This document shows, in pieces, positions 35,047 through 44,875 of a stretch of 64,000 bases of DNA. The position numbers and the translations under genes are program-made. Within the stretch, counting starts at the first letter, position 1. Each line of letters begins with the position of its first letter. The DNA is from Clostridia bacterium. Its GTDB lineage: Bacteria; Bacillota; Clostridia; Oscillospirales; Acutalibacteraceae. Below the pieces are notes generated by a model, which saw nothing but the letters and a program-made list of their open reading frames with translations, was not told the origin of the DNA and made no database searches. The stretch is from contig JAFSDK010000058.1 of assembly GCA_017436255.1 (NCBI GenBank), positions 1 through 64,000 of the forward strand, written 5' to 3'.

Positions 35047-36568
35047 CTCCGCGTGAGTTTGTCATCAATAGACCGATTTCTTCTTTAGAAGTGGTTCTAC
35101 CATCAACAATGCCTGTGACCTTACCACCACAAATTACCATAATTCTGTCGCAAAGTTCAGTAAGTACATCTAAGTCTTCGCCAACAAAGATTACGGCTAC
35201 TCCCTTTTCTTTTTGTCCGTTTAATAGATTATAAATAGTGTATGACGAGTTAATATCAAGACCTCTAACAGGATATGCCGCCATTAAAACGGTAGGTGCA
35301 GAGGAAATTTCACGGCCAACAAGTACCTTTTGAATATTACCACCCGATAAACGTCTAACAGGAGTTGTAACGCCGGGAGTAATTACCTCTAAATCTTCAA
35401 TAATATGTTCTGCAAGGTCTCGTGGTGATTTACGCTCAAGGAATATTGATTTGCCTTTACGATAGCTACGAAGCATCATATTTTCAGCAATATCCATATT
35501 ACCTACAAGGCCCATTCCAAGTCTGTCTTCAGGCACGAACGAAAGACGAACACCAAGTTCCCTAATCTGCATTGGTGTTTTGTCTTTAAGGTCGTCAACT
35601 TCACCTGTTTTAGGATTGTTATATAGAATTTTACCGGTTTCTAAATGTTGAAGACCCGCAATAGCTTCAAGAAGTTCGCGTTGACCCGAACCTGCAATAC
35701 CTGCAATACCTAAAATTTCACCCGAACGAGCCGTGAAACTTACGTTATCAAGAAGCTTTACTCCTTCCCTATTTTTGCAGTCAATATTTTCTACAATAAG
35801 TCTATCCTGTGGATCAACCGGAACAGATCGTTCAATATTTAACGAAATTTTTTTACCAACCATCATTTCGGTTAACTCCGATTCGTTGGTTTCGGCAGTA
35901 TTTACTGTACCGATGTATTCGCCCTTTCTTAAAACGGCTACCTTATCAGAAAGTTCCAAAACCTCGTTAAGTTTGTGGGTAATAATGATAATTGCTTTGC
36001 CAAGGTCTCGCATCTTTCTTAAAATGTTAAAGAGTTTCTCGGTTTCTTGAGGTGTAAGAACTGCGGTAGGCTCATCAAGAATAAGAATATCTGCGCCACG
36101 ATATAAAACCTTGATAATTTCTACGGTCTGCTTTTCAGAAACAGCCATATTATATATCTTTTTTGTGGGGTCGATTTCGAAACCGTACATATCGCAGATT
36201 TCTTTAACCTTTTGGGTTGCTTTTTTCGAGTTATAATTCTGCTTATCCTCGTGACCGAGTATTATATTTTCGGTAGCAGTAAAAACATCAACTAGTTTAA
36301 AATGTTGATGTATCATACCGATTTTATAATCAAAAGCATCGCGCGGTGATGATATAACTACTTCTTTGCCGTCAATAAAAATTTGACCGTCATCGGGATA
36401 ATAAATTCCCGAAATCATATTCATCAAAGTAGTTTTACCGCTTCCGTTTTCGCCAAGAATTGAAAGAATTTCGCCTTTGTTTACGGTTAAAGAAACGTTT
36501 TTATTAGCAATAACCGAGCCAAAGGTTTTGGTAATATTTTTCAATTCAATAGCAGCCGAAGAATTCAT
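35024..36568 (-). CDS. ABC transporter ATPase, duplicated (nucleoside/sugar type)
   Basis: 514 residues with two ABC domains. The first has Walker A LGENGSGKTTLMN, the signature-like AVSEKQTVEIIKVL, and Walker B ILILDEPTAVL. The second half is degenerate in Walker A (GIAGSGQRELLEAI) but keeps LSGGNIQKVLVGRE. This double-domain layout belongs to the RbsA/YufO group energising sugar and nucleoside importers. It is separated from the upstream binding-protein gene by a 24-bp hairpin that may lower its expression relative to the lipoprotein. Confidence 0.9.
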   Translation of the reverse strand: MNSSAAIELKNITKTFGSVIANKNVSLTVNKGEILSILGENGSGKTTLMNMISGIYYPDDGQIFIDGKEVVISSPRDAFDYKIGMIHQHFKLVDVFTATENIILGHEDKQNYNSKKATQKVKEICDMYGFEIDPTKKIYNMAVSEKQTVEIIKVLYRGADILILDEPTAVLTPQETEKLFNILRKMRDLGKAIIIITHKLNEVLELSDKVAVLRKGEYIGTVNTAETNESELTEMMVGKKISLNIERSVPVDPQDRLIVENIDCKNREGVKLLDNVSFTARSGEILGIAGIAGSGQRELLEAIAGLQHLETGKILYNNPKTGEVDDLKDKTPMQIRELGVRLSFVPEDRLGMGLVGNMDIAENMMLRSYRKGKSIFLERKSPRDLAEHIIEDLEVITPGVTTPVRRLSGGNIQKVLVGREISSAPTVLMAAYPVRGLDINSSYTIYNLLNGQKEKGVAVIFVGEDLDVLTELCDRIMVICGGKVTGIVDGRTTSKEEIGLLMTNSRGGENNEQK

Positions 36569-36644
36569 TATATTTCCCCCGTTTCTTTAGCTTTCAAAAG
36601 AGTGTTGAAACCAACATTCTTTTCAAAACTAAAAATAGAACAAA

Positions 36645-36668
36645 GGCGGAGCAAAATTTTGCTCCGCC
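36645..36668 (-). terminator. Perfect palindromic hairpin between binding protein and ATPase genes
   Basis: A 24-bp perfect palindrome (GGCGGAGCAAAA and its complement) followed on the minus strand by TTTGTTC. The weak T-run suggests partial termination or mRNA protection of the upstream lipoprotein message, common in ABC operons. Confidence 0.6.
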
Positions 36669-36681
36669 CGTAAATCTAAAA

Positions 36682-37947
36682 TTACTGTTCAGCAGTGATG
36701 CCGTCAATAATAATATTGAAATAAGGAGCAGATCTCATTGTTGATTCGCTGAAGTAACCGTTAGAGATAGCCTCTGAATCAGGAACATAGTCACCATTAT
36801 CAACAACGTCAGCTAAGTATGTTGTAAGTTTTTTGCCGCCAACAGTGAAGGTAGCGGTATCAAATACATTGAGTTCGCCCTTGATGAGCTTTTCTTTAGC
36901 AGCGTTGATAGCTTCCATTGTACCCTTAGCAGCAACCTTTTCGTTAAGTTTAGTTAACTGAACGCCACCATTTTCAAGGTCAGCACAATAGTCAGCATCA
37001 ATCTTACCACCGTTGATCATGGTCTTGATGATGTACTCGAAATAAGGCTCCCAAGAAATCTTAGAAGAGATAATAGCTGTGTTAGGACCAATGTTAGAAG
37101 TATCAATGTTGTAAGCGATGTTCGGAACGCCTGCTTCTTCACAAGCACTCGGAGCACCTGAAGAGTCAGCGTGCTGGCTGATAAGAACACAACCTGAATC
37201 AATAAGAGCCTTAGCAGCTGTGTTTTCAGCAGTAATATCAAACCAAGAGTTTGTATACTTAACTTCCATCTTTACGGTCGGGCAAACCGACTTAACGCCG
37301 AGGTAGAAAGAGGTGTAACCTGAAATAACTTCAGCGTACGGGAAAGCACCAACGTAACCAATCTTAAGCTTGTCTTCAGTTACTTTACCGGCAGCAACCA
37401 TTTCCTTAAGCTTCATACCAGCAGCGATACCTGCGAGGTAACGGCCTTCATAGATAGAAGCAAAAGCGTTGTGGTAGTTACCAACTTTTTCTGTGATAGC
37501 ACGAGTACCTGTAGCGTGACAGAACTGAACATTCTTGAACTCTTTAGCAGCTTTAATCATATAGGGTTCATGACCGAAGCTATCAGCAAAGATGAGGTCG
37601 CAACCAGCGTTTACAAGTTCTTTAGCAGTCTCATAGCAAGCCTCAGACTCAGGAATATTTGTCTTAAAGATAACCTGATCGTTTGTGAGACCGAGACGCT
37701 CGGTTACTGCAGTAGCAGCATCCATAAAGTTTTTGTCATAGGTAGAGTTCTGGTCGTGTAAGAAAATGAAACCAACCTTTAACTCTTCCTTCGGAATAGC
37801 AGTGATGGTGTCCGGAACAGTCTTCTCAACATCATTGATTGAAAGAACGTTGTTGTCATCACCATTGCCTGTTTTCTTACCAGAGCAACCAACAGCAAAA
37901 GCTGCAACCATTACTATAGCAAGAACAAGTGCGAGTAATCTTTTCAT
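36682..37947 (-). CDS. BMP-family ABC substrate-binding lipoprotein
   Basis: 421 residues. Lipoprotein signal peptide with lipobox FAVGC (lipidated Cys21). The body matches the BMP/Med family: KVGFIFLHDQNSTYDKNF, GCDLIFADSFGHEP, FCHATGTRA and NYHNAFASIYEGRYLAGIAAG. Such proteins deliver nucleosides to YufOPQ-type importers. It is preceded 54 bases upstream by xpt with no terminator, so purine salvage (base phosphoribosylation) and uptake are probably co-transcribed. Confidence 0.9.
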   Translation of the reverse strand: MKRLLALVLAIVMVAAFAVGCSGKKTGNGDDNNVLSINDVEKTVPDTITAIPKEELKVGFIFLHDQNSTYDKNFMDAATAVTERLGLTNDQVIFKTNIPESEACYETAKELVNAGCDLIFADSFGHEPYMIKAAKEFKNVQFCHATGTRAITEKVGNYHNAFASIYEGRYLAGIAAGMKLKEMVAAGKVTEDKLKIGYVGAFPYAEVISGYTSFYLGVKSVCPTVKMEVKYTNSWFDITAENTAAKALIDSGCVLISQHADSSGAPSACEEAGVPNIAYNIDTSNIGPNTAIISSKISWEPYFEYIIKTMINGGKIDADYCADLENGGVQLTKLNEKVAAKGTMEAINAAKEKLIKGELNVFDTATFTVGGKKLTTYLADVVDNGDYVPDSEAISNGYFSESTMRSAPYFNIIIDGITAEQ

Positions 37948-38001
37948 TGTGATTTTCCCCTTTTTTTTATTTTTATTATAACCTTACGGTCTAATAAACA
38001 A

Positions 38002-38574
38002 TTAACAAAATTCTACACCGTCTTCTACCGACATACTCTTGATGCGAGCAAGAGATTCAACTCTTATACCCTGGTTACGAATTAAATCGCCACCATCCTG
38101 GAAAGCTTTTTCAATAACTATACCGCATCCTACAACATTTGCACCGGCATCTTTAACAAGTTTAGTAAGGCCCAATAGTGCCTGTCCTTTTGCTAAAAAA
38201 TCATCAATTATAAGCACGTTATCATTTTCTTTTAAAAAATCTTTAGAAACAATTATATCATGTACAGTGCCGTGAGTAAAAGACTCAACCTTACTTGTGT
38301 AAACGTCACCAGCAATATTTTTTGATTTTGATTTTTTTGCAAAGACCATAGGAACATTAAAAAACTGCGCCGTTAAACAAGCTATACCGATACCGGAAGC
38401 TTCGATTGTTAAAATCTTGTTTACGTCACAGTCCTTATAAAGTCTATAAAATTCTTCGGCAAGTTTCGTTAAAAATGAAACGTCCATTTGGTGATTAAGA
38501 AAACTGTCAACCTTAAGAACATTACCTGCACCAATAATACCATCTTTATTAATGCGTTCTTCTAGTAGTAACAT
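38002..38574 (-). CDS. xpt: Xanthine phosphoribosyltransferase
   Basis: 190 residues, close to the family length. PRPP-binding motif VLIIDDFLAKGQALLGL and an N-terminal LLLEERINKDG typical of Xpt. It converts xanthine plus PRPP to XMP for purine salvage. The strong promoter at 38609-38637 directly precedes it. Unusually for xpt, I see no purine riboswitch core in the 148-base leader. First gene of the nucleoside transport operon. Confidence 0.92.
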   Translation of the reverse strand: MLLLEERINKDGIIGAGNVLKVDSFLNHQMDVSFLTKLAEEFYRLYKDCDVNKILTIEASGIGIACLTAQFFNVPMVFAKKSKSKNIAGDVYTSKVESFTHGTVHDIIVSKDFLKENDNVLIIDDFLAKGQALLGLTKLVKDAGANVVGCGIVIEKAFQDGGDLIRNQGIRVESLARIKSMSVEDGVEFC

Positions 38575-38608
38575 TCTTCCCCCACCTTTACTAAATAATT
38601 ATGTAGAA

Positions 38609-38637
38609 ATTATACACTTAAAGCAAATAAATGTCAA
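38609..38637 (-). promoter_or_regulatory. Promoter of the xpt/nucleoside transport operon
   Basis: On the minus strand, perfect TTGACA (38637-38632), 17-base spacer, perfect TATAAT (38614-38609). Confidence 0.85.
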
Positions 38638-38722
38638 CACTATACATCAAAATTTTAAAGAAAAAATACCTTATATAATGTTTTTTAAAAAAACAACCAC
38701 AATATAATGTGTTGTAAGTTAA

Positions 38723-39265
38723 CTAAATAATGCTATCGTCATAAACAGCCCTTACGCCGCCGATAAATTTAGGTCTTGTTTTTGCTGCCGCAATAACCGC
38801 ATCACCAATCTTGGAAACACTTAGTCTTACCGGTACTGCAACATTTTTCAAATGCATACCGATAAGTGTAAGTCCGATATCCAAGCCCGCATCAGCTTTA
38901 ATATTTTCAATGGCAACAGGATTTTTAAATCCCTTGTATGCTGCAGTAGCAAAAGAGCCACCTGCCTTGATTTGCGGCACGACATTAACAATTTCCTCAG
39001 TTGTAATTGCATCTTTTTCAATAATTATTGCACGGTTTAGATGCTCACAACATTGAGCCGCAAGAAAAGCACCTTTTGCGGTTAAAATTTCATTTATTGT
39101 ATTAAATATAATTTCACCATACTCAACATTTGAGTTTTTACCAATTTTACCGCCCGTAACTTCACTGGTTGAGCAACCAACAACAACGATGTCTCCTGCT
39201 TCTACGTTAGCGATGTCACATAATTCTGTAATGGCAATTTTTAAATCAGAAATAATTTTATCCAT
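38723..39265 (-). CDS. UPF0340/TIGR01440-family protein (YwlG-like)
   Basis: About 180 residues, conserved in Firmicutes, function unknown. Recognisable stretches are VVGCSTSEVTGGKIG, AAQCCEHLNRAI and GLTLIGMHLKNVAVPV. The frame extends to 39301, but the start is set at ATG 39265, which has a GTGGAG site and avoids overlap with the DAHP synthase gene. It appears to be the last gene of the aromatic operon, with a 13-base gap after it. No functional link to aromatic synthesis is evident. Confidence 0.8.
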   Translation of the reverse strand: MDKIISDLKIAITELCDIANVEAGDIVVVGCSTSEVTGGKIGKNSNVEYGEIIFNTINEILTAKGAFLAAQCCEHLNRAIIIEKDAITTEEIVNVVPQIKAGGSFATAAYKGFKNPVAIENIKADAGLDIGLTLIGMHLKNVAVPVRLSVSKIGDAVIAAAKTRPKFIGGVRAVYDDSII

Positions 39266-39278
39266 AATTTTCTCCACT

Positions 39279-40307
39279 TTATAGTATTTCAGCAATATCA
39301 TAAATAAGTTTTTCTGTTTTTTCCCAACCTAAACATGGGTCGGTAATTGACTGACCGTAGGTTGTGCCGCTAACCGATTGACAACCATCAACCAAATAAC
39401 TCTCAATCATAAAACCTTTAACAAGTTTTTTTACTTCGGATGAATAACGACAACTATGTAATACTTCTTTGCATATGCGTATCTGTTCAAGATATTGTTT
39501 ACCGGAGTTTGCGTGATTTGTGTCAATAATTACCGCAGGATTTTTAAGACCGCTATCATTATAGGTTTGTGAGAGATGAATTAAATCTTCAAAATGATAG
39601 TTTGGAAAGGTCTGTCCGCTTTTATTAACAAAACCACGTAATATTGCGTGGGCATATTCGTTTCCAAGTGACTTTACTTCCCAACCACGATAAATAAAGG
39701 TGTGGGGGTGTTGCGCCGCAAGTATAGCGTTCATCATTACCGAATAATCACCACTTGTCGGGTTCTTCATACCAACAGGAATTTCAAAACCACTTGAAGT
39801 AAGGCGGTGTTGTTGATTTTCAACAGAACGTGCACCTATAGCAACGTATGAAAGTAAATCATCTAAATAACGGTAATTTTCAGGATATAGCATTTCGTCG
39901 GCACAGGTAAATTCGGTATTAAGAATTGTATCTATATGTAGTTTTCGTATAGACAGAATTCCACCTAGCATATCGGGTTGTTCATTGGGGTTGGGTTGAT
40001 GAAGCATACCCTTATATCCATCACCCGTAGTACGCGGTTTGTTTGTATATAAACGAGGAATAATAAATATTTTATCCTTAACCTTTTCCTGAACTTCACG
40101 AAGTCGGCTTACATAATCTAAAACCGAGTCTTCGCGATCGGCAGAACACGGACCAATAATTAAAATTAATCTACTATCATTACCGCAAAATATATTTTTA
40201 ATTTCATCATCGCGTTTTTGTTTAATATTAACGTACTTTTCAGGTAACGGCATTTGTCGCTTAATCTGTGCCGGTACAGGCAGTTTTCTAATGAATTCCA
40301 TATTCAT
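39279..40307 (-). CDS. aroF: 3-deoxy-7-phosphoheptulonate synthase (class I, AroF/G/H type)
   Basis: 342 residues. It condenses erythrose 4-phosphate and phosphoenolpyruvate, the entry step of the shikimate pathway. Active-site signatures are LIIGPCSADRED, PRLYTNKPRTTGDGYKG, GARSVENQQHR, VGMKNPTSGD, DTNHANSGK and the late MIESYLVDGCQS. Length and motifs match the E. coli AroFGH class rather than the short Firmicutes AroA(Q) type. It lies 21 bases after the trifunctional aro gene. The allosteric effector (Phe or Tyr) cannot be assigned. Confidence 0.93.
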   Translation of the reverse strand: MNMEFIRKLPVPAQIKRQMPLPEKYVNIKQKRDDEIKNIFCGNDSRLILIIGPCSADREDSVLDYVSRLREVQEKVKDKIFIIPRLYTNKPRTTGDGYKGMLHQPNPNEQPDMLGGILSIRKLHIDTILNTEFTCADEMLYPENYRYLDDLLSYVAIGARSVENQQHRLTSSGFEIPVGMKNPTSGDYSVMMNAILAAQHPHTFIYRGWEVKSLGNEYAHAILRGFVNKSGQTFPNYHFEDLIHLSQTYNDSGLKNPAVIIDTNHANSGKQYLEQIRICKEVLHSCRYSSEVKKLVKGFMIESYLVDGCQSVSGTTYGQSITDPCLGWEKTEKLIYDIAEIL

Positions 40308-40328
40308 TATAACATACTCCTTTCAAGA

Positions 40329-42779
40329 TTAATTAAAAAGTGTTTTTATGCCTAAATTATTTATAACATTAAAGAAATCAGGATAACTCTTGTTAACCGC
40401 ATCATATCCCAAAATTTCACCGCCAAATATACTTGAAATTACACTTAAGGACATAACAATTCGGTGGTCATTATGGCCATATAACAGTGTAGTGGGAGCG
40501 TGCAGTTCGCATTTATTTACAACAATATTATTATCAAAAACTTTAATATCGGCACCAAACTTTTTAAGTTCTTGAGCAATAACTACACCACGGTTACTTT
40601 CTTTAATCTCGAGTCGTTTAGTACCTGTAAATTCTGCACCATTAAAAATGGCCGCCAAGGTAACAAGAATCGGTGCTAAATCAGGGCAAGCAGAAACGTC
40701 GAGCGTAGGTCTGCCCTCTTTTAACAATTTAAAATACTTTTTATAAACCTTATCACCTTGTATTGAGTTTTCATTAAGACCCAAAACTTCTACATTGTCG
40801 CCGATAAGACCTAATGCATCTAAAAATGCGGCGTTAGAATAATCGCCTTCAACAAAAATATCGGTCGACTTATAGGTCTGATTACCCTTAATAAATATTG
40901 TGTTTTCATCTTTAAATTCAACAACAACACCAAATGTTTTTAGGGCCGCAATGGTCATATCAATATATGGACGACTTTCAATGGGTGGGATAATATTAAT
41001 CGTGCTGTCGGTATTTGCCAATGGTAAAGCAAATAGCAAACCGCTTATAAACTGACTGCTGATATTACCCTGTACAGAGAATTCCCCACCATTTAAAACA
41101 CCTGAAACGGTAAGTAAATTACCATCCAGTTTGAAACACAAATTTTGCTTATCACAAATATCTTTATAAACGTCAAGCGGACGGGTAAACAGATATTTAC
41201 TTCCGGTTAAATTAGAAATCTCCTTGCTTAAAAGAAGTAAAGGAATCATAAATCTTAATGTGCTGCCACTCTCTCTGCAATTGAGGGTAACAGAAGTGTT
41301 AGCCTCAGTTATATCTATTCCTTCAACCTCAACAAAACCGTCGCTACAGGTAATTTTAGCACCCATTTCAGTAAGACAGTCAATCGTCGCGAGTACGTCT
41401 TGTGAATATGCAATATTTTTGATAATACTCTTGCCTTTTGAGAGCGACGCGCATATAAGTAAGCGGTGCGCCATACTCTTTGAGGGCGGTGCAAGAATCT
41501 GTCCGCAAGCGGTTGATTTATCTATAATAACCGAACCACCGTTTTTATCAAAATACACACTTAAAAGAGTATCAACTGTAACGTCTATAGAGCCGACGTC
41601 AATTGTAAAATCATTTGTACTTTTATAAATACCAATACGCTCATTATAGCGTTTAATAATATCTTCTTTTGAATTGCCTAACGGTCGGTCTGACGTAGGT
41701 ATAAGTTCGTCGATAGGTCGGTCAAGAAAGTAAATAATGCCGTTATGTTTAAGGCGTCTGACATTATCGTAATTTAAAACGGCGCCGCCACCTGTAGAGA
41801 TTACACAGCCATCTTTAAGTGAAACTTCTTCAATAACTTCACTTTCGATTGCTCTGAAACCTGCTTCGCCAACCTCAGCAAAAATTTCGGTGATTTCCTT
41901 GCCTGTTTTTTTAATGATTTCGGTATCGGTATCAATAAAAGGCATGTTTAGTTTTTCTGCCAATATTTTACCCACAGTCGACTTACCGCAACCCGGCATA
42001 CCGGTTAAAACAATATTATATTTTTTAAATGTGAACGCGTTATACAGTTGGTCAATGATTTTTGTATCAAGTACTTTACCTGTAAAATAGCCTGCGGCTA
42101 AAACAGCCTGAGCTATCAACATATAAAGGCCTCCAACAGCCTTAACACCCTTCTTTTCGGCGGCTAAAACTAAATCGGTGCGTAACGGATTATACACAAC
42201 GTCAACAACTAAATCTAGGTTATTAAAGTTTTCAATATCAATTACACAACCATCAACCAAAGGATACATGCCAACGGGTGTGGTGTTAATTATAATATTT
42301 GCGTCGCTATGGTGCGTTTTGGCTTCCACATAAGAAATCTTACCATCGCCTTCATGACGGCTTACAACGTAAATTTCCTTAGCGTTAAGATGTTCTAAAA
42401 CTGCCTTTGCAGTTAAACTTGTACCGCCATCACCTAATATTAGTGCTTTTTTACCTGATAAATTATCTGTGTAACGTTTAATAAGCAGTAATAAACCGCC
42501 AAAATCGGTGTTATAACCGTATAATTTGCCGTCACGATTGATAACAGTATTAACGGCTCCGATAGATTTAGCCTTTTCATCAATAAAATCAAGATAAGGA
42601 ATAATTGTTTTTTTATACGGAATGGTTACGTTTATGCCGCAAAAATCCTTTGCCTCCATAAATTGAGCGATGTTTTTGGGGGCAATTTCTTTTAACTCAT
42701 ATTCATAACCTAGTATTCGAGAGTGAATTTCGGCCGAAAAACTATGACCTAATTTCTCACCAATTAAACCGTATTTCAT
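40329..42779 (-). CDS. aroEKA: Trifunctional AroE-AroK-AroA (shikimate dehydrogenase, shikimate kinase, EPSP synthase)
   Basis: 816 residues with three consecutive enzymes. Residues about 1-248 are shikimate dehydrogenase (LIGEKLGHSFSAEIH, NVTIPYK, NTDFGG). About 252-415 are shikimate kinase (Walker A GMPGCGKSTVGK, DTDTEI, STGGGAVL). About 420-816 are EPSP synthase (APPSKSMAHR, ESGSTLRFM, NHDHRIVMSL). Together they convert dehydroshikimate to EPSP in three successive steps except for the order of genes. The frame is continuous with no stop at the junctions. Downstream of aroB with a 4-base overlap. aroD and aroC are not in the window. Confidence 0.93.
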   Translation of the reverse strand: MKYGLIGEKLGHSFSAEIHSRILGYEYELKEIAPKNIAQFMEAKDFCGINVTIPYKKTIIPYLDFIDEKAKSIGAVNTVINRDGKLYGYNTDFGGLLLLIKRYTDNLSGKKALILGDGGTSLTAKAVLEHLNAKEIYVVSRHEGDGKISYVEAKTHHSDANIIINTTPVGMYPLVDGCVIDIENFNNLDLVVDVVYNPLRTDLVLAAEKKGVKAVGGLYMLIAQAVLAAGYFTGKVLDTKIIDQLYNAFTFKKYNIVLTGMPGCGKSTVGKILAEKLNMPFIDTDTEIIKKTGKEITEIFAEVGEAGFRAIESEVIEEVSLKDGCVISTGGGAVLNYDNVRRLKHNGIIYFLDRPIDELIPTSDRPLGNSKEDIIKRYNERIGIYKSTNDFTIDVGSIDVTVDTLLSVYFDKNGGSVIIDKSTACGQILAPPSKSMAHRLLICASLSKGKSIIKNIAYSQDVLATIDCLTEMGAKITCSDGFVEVEGIDITEANTSVTLNCRESGSTLRFMIPLLLLSKEISNLTGSKYLFTRPLDVYKDICDKQNLCFKLDGNLLTVSGVLNGGEFSVQGNISSQFISGLLFALPLANTDSTINIIPPIESRPYIDMTIAALKTFGVVVEFKDENTIFIKGNQTYKSTDIFVEGDYSNAAFLDALGLIGDNVEVLGLNENSIQGDKVYKKYFKLLKEGRPTLDVSACPDLAPILVTLAAIFNGAEFTGTKRLEIKESNRGVVIAQELKKFGADIKVFDNNIVVNKCELHAPTTLLYGHNDHRIVMSLSVISSIFGGEILGYDAVNKSYPDFFNVINNLGIKTLFN

Positions 42780-43768
42780 AATAATTCCTTAAATTCATTT
42801 ATTGTTAATTCTTCAATTTTGTAACTACCGATTTCTTCGACAAATATACCTGTAATACTTTTTGATGAAGATTTTTTATCGTGTGCCAAGTTTTCAGCTA
42901 CAACGGCCTTATCAAAATCATAAATGACCGGTAGACCTATCTTTTTAAGCACGGGAATTAGCCTATTTTTAACCGAATCACTGCACATAGGCAACATACC
43001 AAGCGCAACACATTCGCCGTGATATAGATTTTTATATTCTGCACTTTCTATAGCGTGGCCAATTGTGTGACCAAAGTTTAAGATTTTTCTAATTCCCTGT
43101 TCACGTTCATCGTTTTCAACCACATTTTTCTTTATAAGTAGTGATTTTTCAATGATTACATCAATGTTTTGCTCAATATCAGACTTTTCAATAATTTCAA
43201 ACAGTTCGGCATCACTTGTTAAACTCATTTTAACCGCTTCTGCCATACCGTTTGCAAATTGACGTTCGGGTAATGTTTTTAAAACCTCGGGGTCAATAAT
43301 CACCTTTTTAGGTTGATAAAAAGCACCTATTATGTTTTTATACGTGTCTAAATTTACTGCAACCTTACCACCAATTGATGAGTCAACCTGAGAAAGCAAG
43401 GTGGTTGGGATATTATAAAAATCAACACCACGCATAAATGACGCAGCGACAAAACCGGAAATATCTCCTACTATACCCCCGCCAACCGCAACAACACAGT
43501 CGTGTCTATTAAAATTAAAATCAAGCATTGTTCGACATAGTTGTTCATAGGTGCTTATAGTTTTATTTTCTTCACCCTGTTTAATGATAACAACAACAGG
43601 GTTTAAACATTGTTCGGCTATACACTCGGCATACTCAGCGGGTACACCGTCATCCGTAACAATAAGAACGCTACGATTTAGATTAAGTAACTTGCCGGCA
43701 CGAGTTAAAATACCACGTTCAATAGCAATATCATAACTTCTGTCGTCCAAATTTATTCTTATAGTCAT
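42776..43768 (-). CDS. aroB: 3-dehydroquinate synthase
   Basis: 330 residues, NAD-dependent, Zn/Co metalloenzyme turning DAHP into dehydroquinate. Signatures: VAVGGGIVGDISGFVAA (NAD binding), NIPTTLLSQVDSSIGGK, FGHTIGHAIE and HGECVALGM with metal-ligand His residues. Somewhat short for the family but complete. It lies nine bases after pheA and overlaps the trifunctional gene. Confidence 0.94.
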   Translation of the reverse strand: MTIRINLDDRSYDIAIERGILTRAGKLLNLNRSVLIVTDDGVPAEYAECIAEQCLNPVVVIIKQGEENKTISTYEQLCRTMLDFNFNRHDCVVAVGGGIVGDISGFVAASFMRGVDFYNIPTTLLSQVDSSIGGKVAVNLDTYKNIIGAFYQPKKVIIDPEVLKTLPERQFANGMAEAVKMSLTSDAELFEIIEKSDIEQNIDVIIEKSLLIKKNVVENDEREQGIRKILNFGHTIGHAIESAEYKNLYHGECVALGMLPMCSDSVKNRLIPVLKKIGLPVIYDFDKAVVAENLAHDKKSSSKSITGIFVEEIGSYKIEELTINEFKELL

Positions 43769-43777
43769 AATAACCTC

Positions 43778-44875
43778 TTATTTCAAATCGATATGGTCAT
43801 AAAAAGAACCAGCTACCTTGAGTTTGTCACAAAATTCCGATAATTCTTTAAGCATAAGTTTGCCATCTTCTGAATTTACATTACCCTCAAGTTCAATATA
43901 AAAATAATATTTCCAAAGTAAATTTTTCATAGATCTGCTTCTAAGCGAACGCATATTAAATTTATGATTACCAATTACGTTAATGGCTTTTGCCAAAGCA
44001 CTTGCCTCATCACGCACCGTAAACAAGATAATTGAGTGATTGTCGGTTTGATTTGATGATTTAATATGCTGAGAACGTGATAGAACTGCAAATCTAGTTG
44101 TGTTTACATGGCTTTCATTAATATTTGAATCAAGTACCTTAAGACCATAAAGCATAGCAGTTTCTGTGCTTGCAATTGCGGCATTTGATTTTTCATTAGC
44201 CTCTGCTACGTGGCGTGCAGCAATAGCGGTATTATCGCTCATAACGGCGTCAAATTCATGATCGCGAATATAATTATTACATTGTTCTAACGCTTGTATA
44301 TGGCTAAATACTCGCTTAATATCGGAAATTTCGGCATCAGGTAAACCTAATAGGTTTTGCGAAACGGAAAGTTCATAAATACCATTAACGTACAAACTGC
44401 CCGAGAAAATTAGGTCAATAACCTGTCCTACTTCACCTGCACTGCTGTTTTCGATTGGCAATACCGCACAATCGCACTCGCCGTCCACAACGGCTCTGTA
44501 AGCCTCACTGAAATTAGGAAAAGCAACTCTCTGACTATCTTCAAAGATTTTACCTGCGGCAATATGTGCAAAAGCACCTTCAACACCACTGTAAGCCACC
44601 TTCATACCGTTAAGAAGTTTATGCTGATAACTACGTGAAATCTTCATAACGTCGCGCAAGAAGTTAATATAGTAGGCTCTGTAAGTACTATCATCAATCA
44701 ATTTTGAATTGTTTTGAATAAGTGTTTCCTCACGAGAAGCATCAAAAATAGGTAAACCCATTTCTTTTTTGTAGTCGGCAACCATTTCTGCAGCCTGCAT
44801 ACGCTCGCAAAAAAGTTCCGCCATTTGTTTATCAATTTTATTGATTTTTTCTCGTGCAATTTCGAGTTTATTCAT
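43778..44875 (-). CDS. pheA: Bifunctional chorismate mutase/prephenate dehydratase
   Basis: 365 residues. AroQ-type chorismate mutase helix bundle (about 1-88; LEIAREKINKIDKQMAELFCER), prephenate dehydratase (about 92-275; AYSGVEGAFAHIAA, NTTRFAVLS with the catalytic Thr-Arg-Phe), and a C-terminal ACT domain (about 285-360; SIILFTVRDEASALA, SLRSRSMKNLLWKY) for phenylalanine feedback. It makes phenylpyruvate. The start overlaps the upstream aminotransferase stop by one base, consistent with coupled production of phenylpyruvate and its transamination. Confidence 0.93.
   Translation of the reverse strand: MNKLEIAREKINKIDKQMAELFCERMQAAEMVADYKKEMGLPIFDASREETLIQNNSKLIDDSTYRAYYINFLRDVMKISRSYQHKLLNGMKVAYSGVEGAFAHIAAGKIFEDSQRVAFPNFSEAYRAVVDGECDCAVLPIENSSAGEVGQVIDLIFSGSLYVNGIYELSVSQNLLGLPDAEISDIKRVFSHIQALEQCNNYIRDHEFDAVMSDNTAIAARHVAEANEKSNAAIASTETAMLYGLKVLDSNINESHVNTTRFAVLSRSQHIKSSNQTDNHSIILFTVRDEASALAKAINVIGNHKFNMRSLRSRSMKNLLWKYYFYIELEGNVNSEDGKLMLKELSEFCDKLKVAGSFYDHIDLK

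Noticed and set aside
38575..38722. Purine riboswitch expected before xpt
   Set aside because: The leader contains a perfect promoter but none of the conserved purine-aptamer loop sequences.
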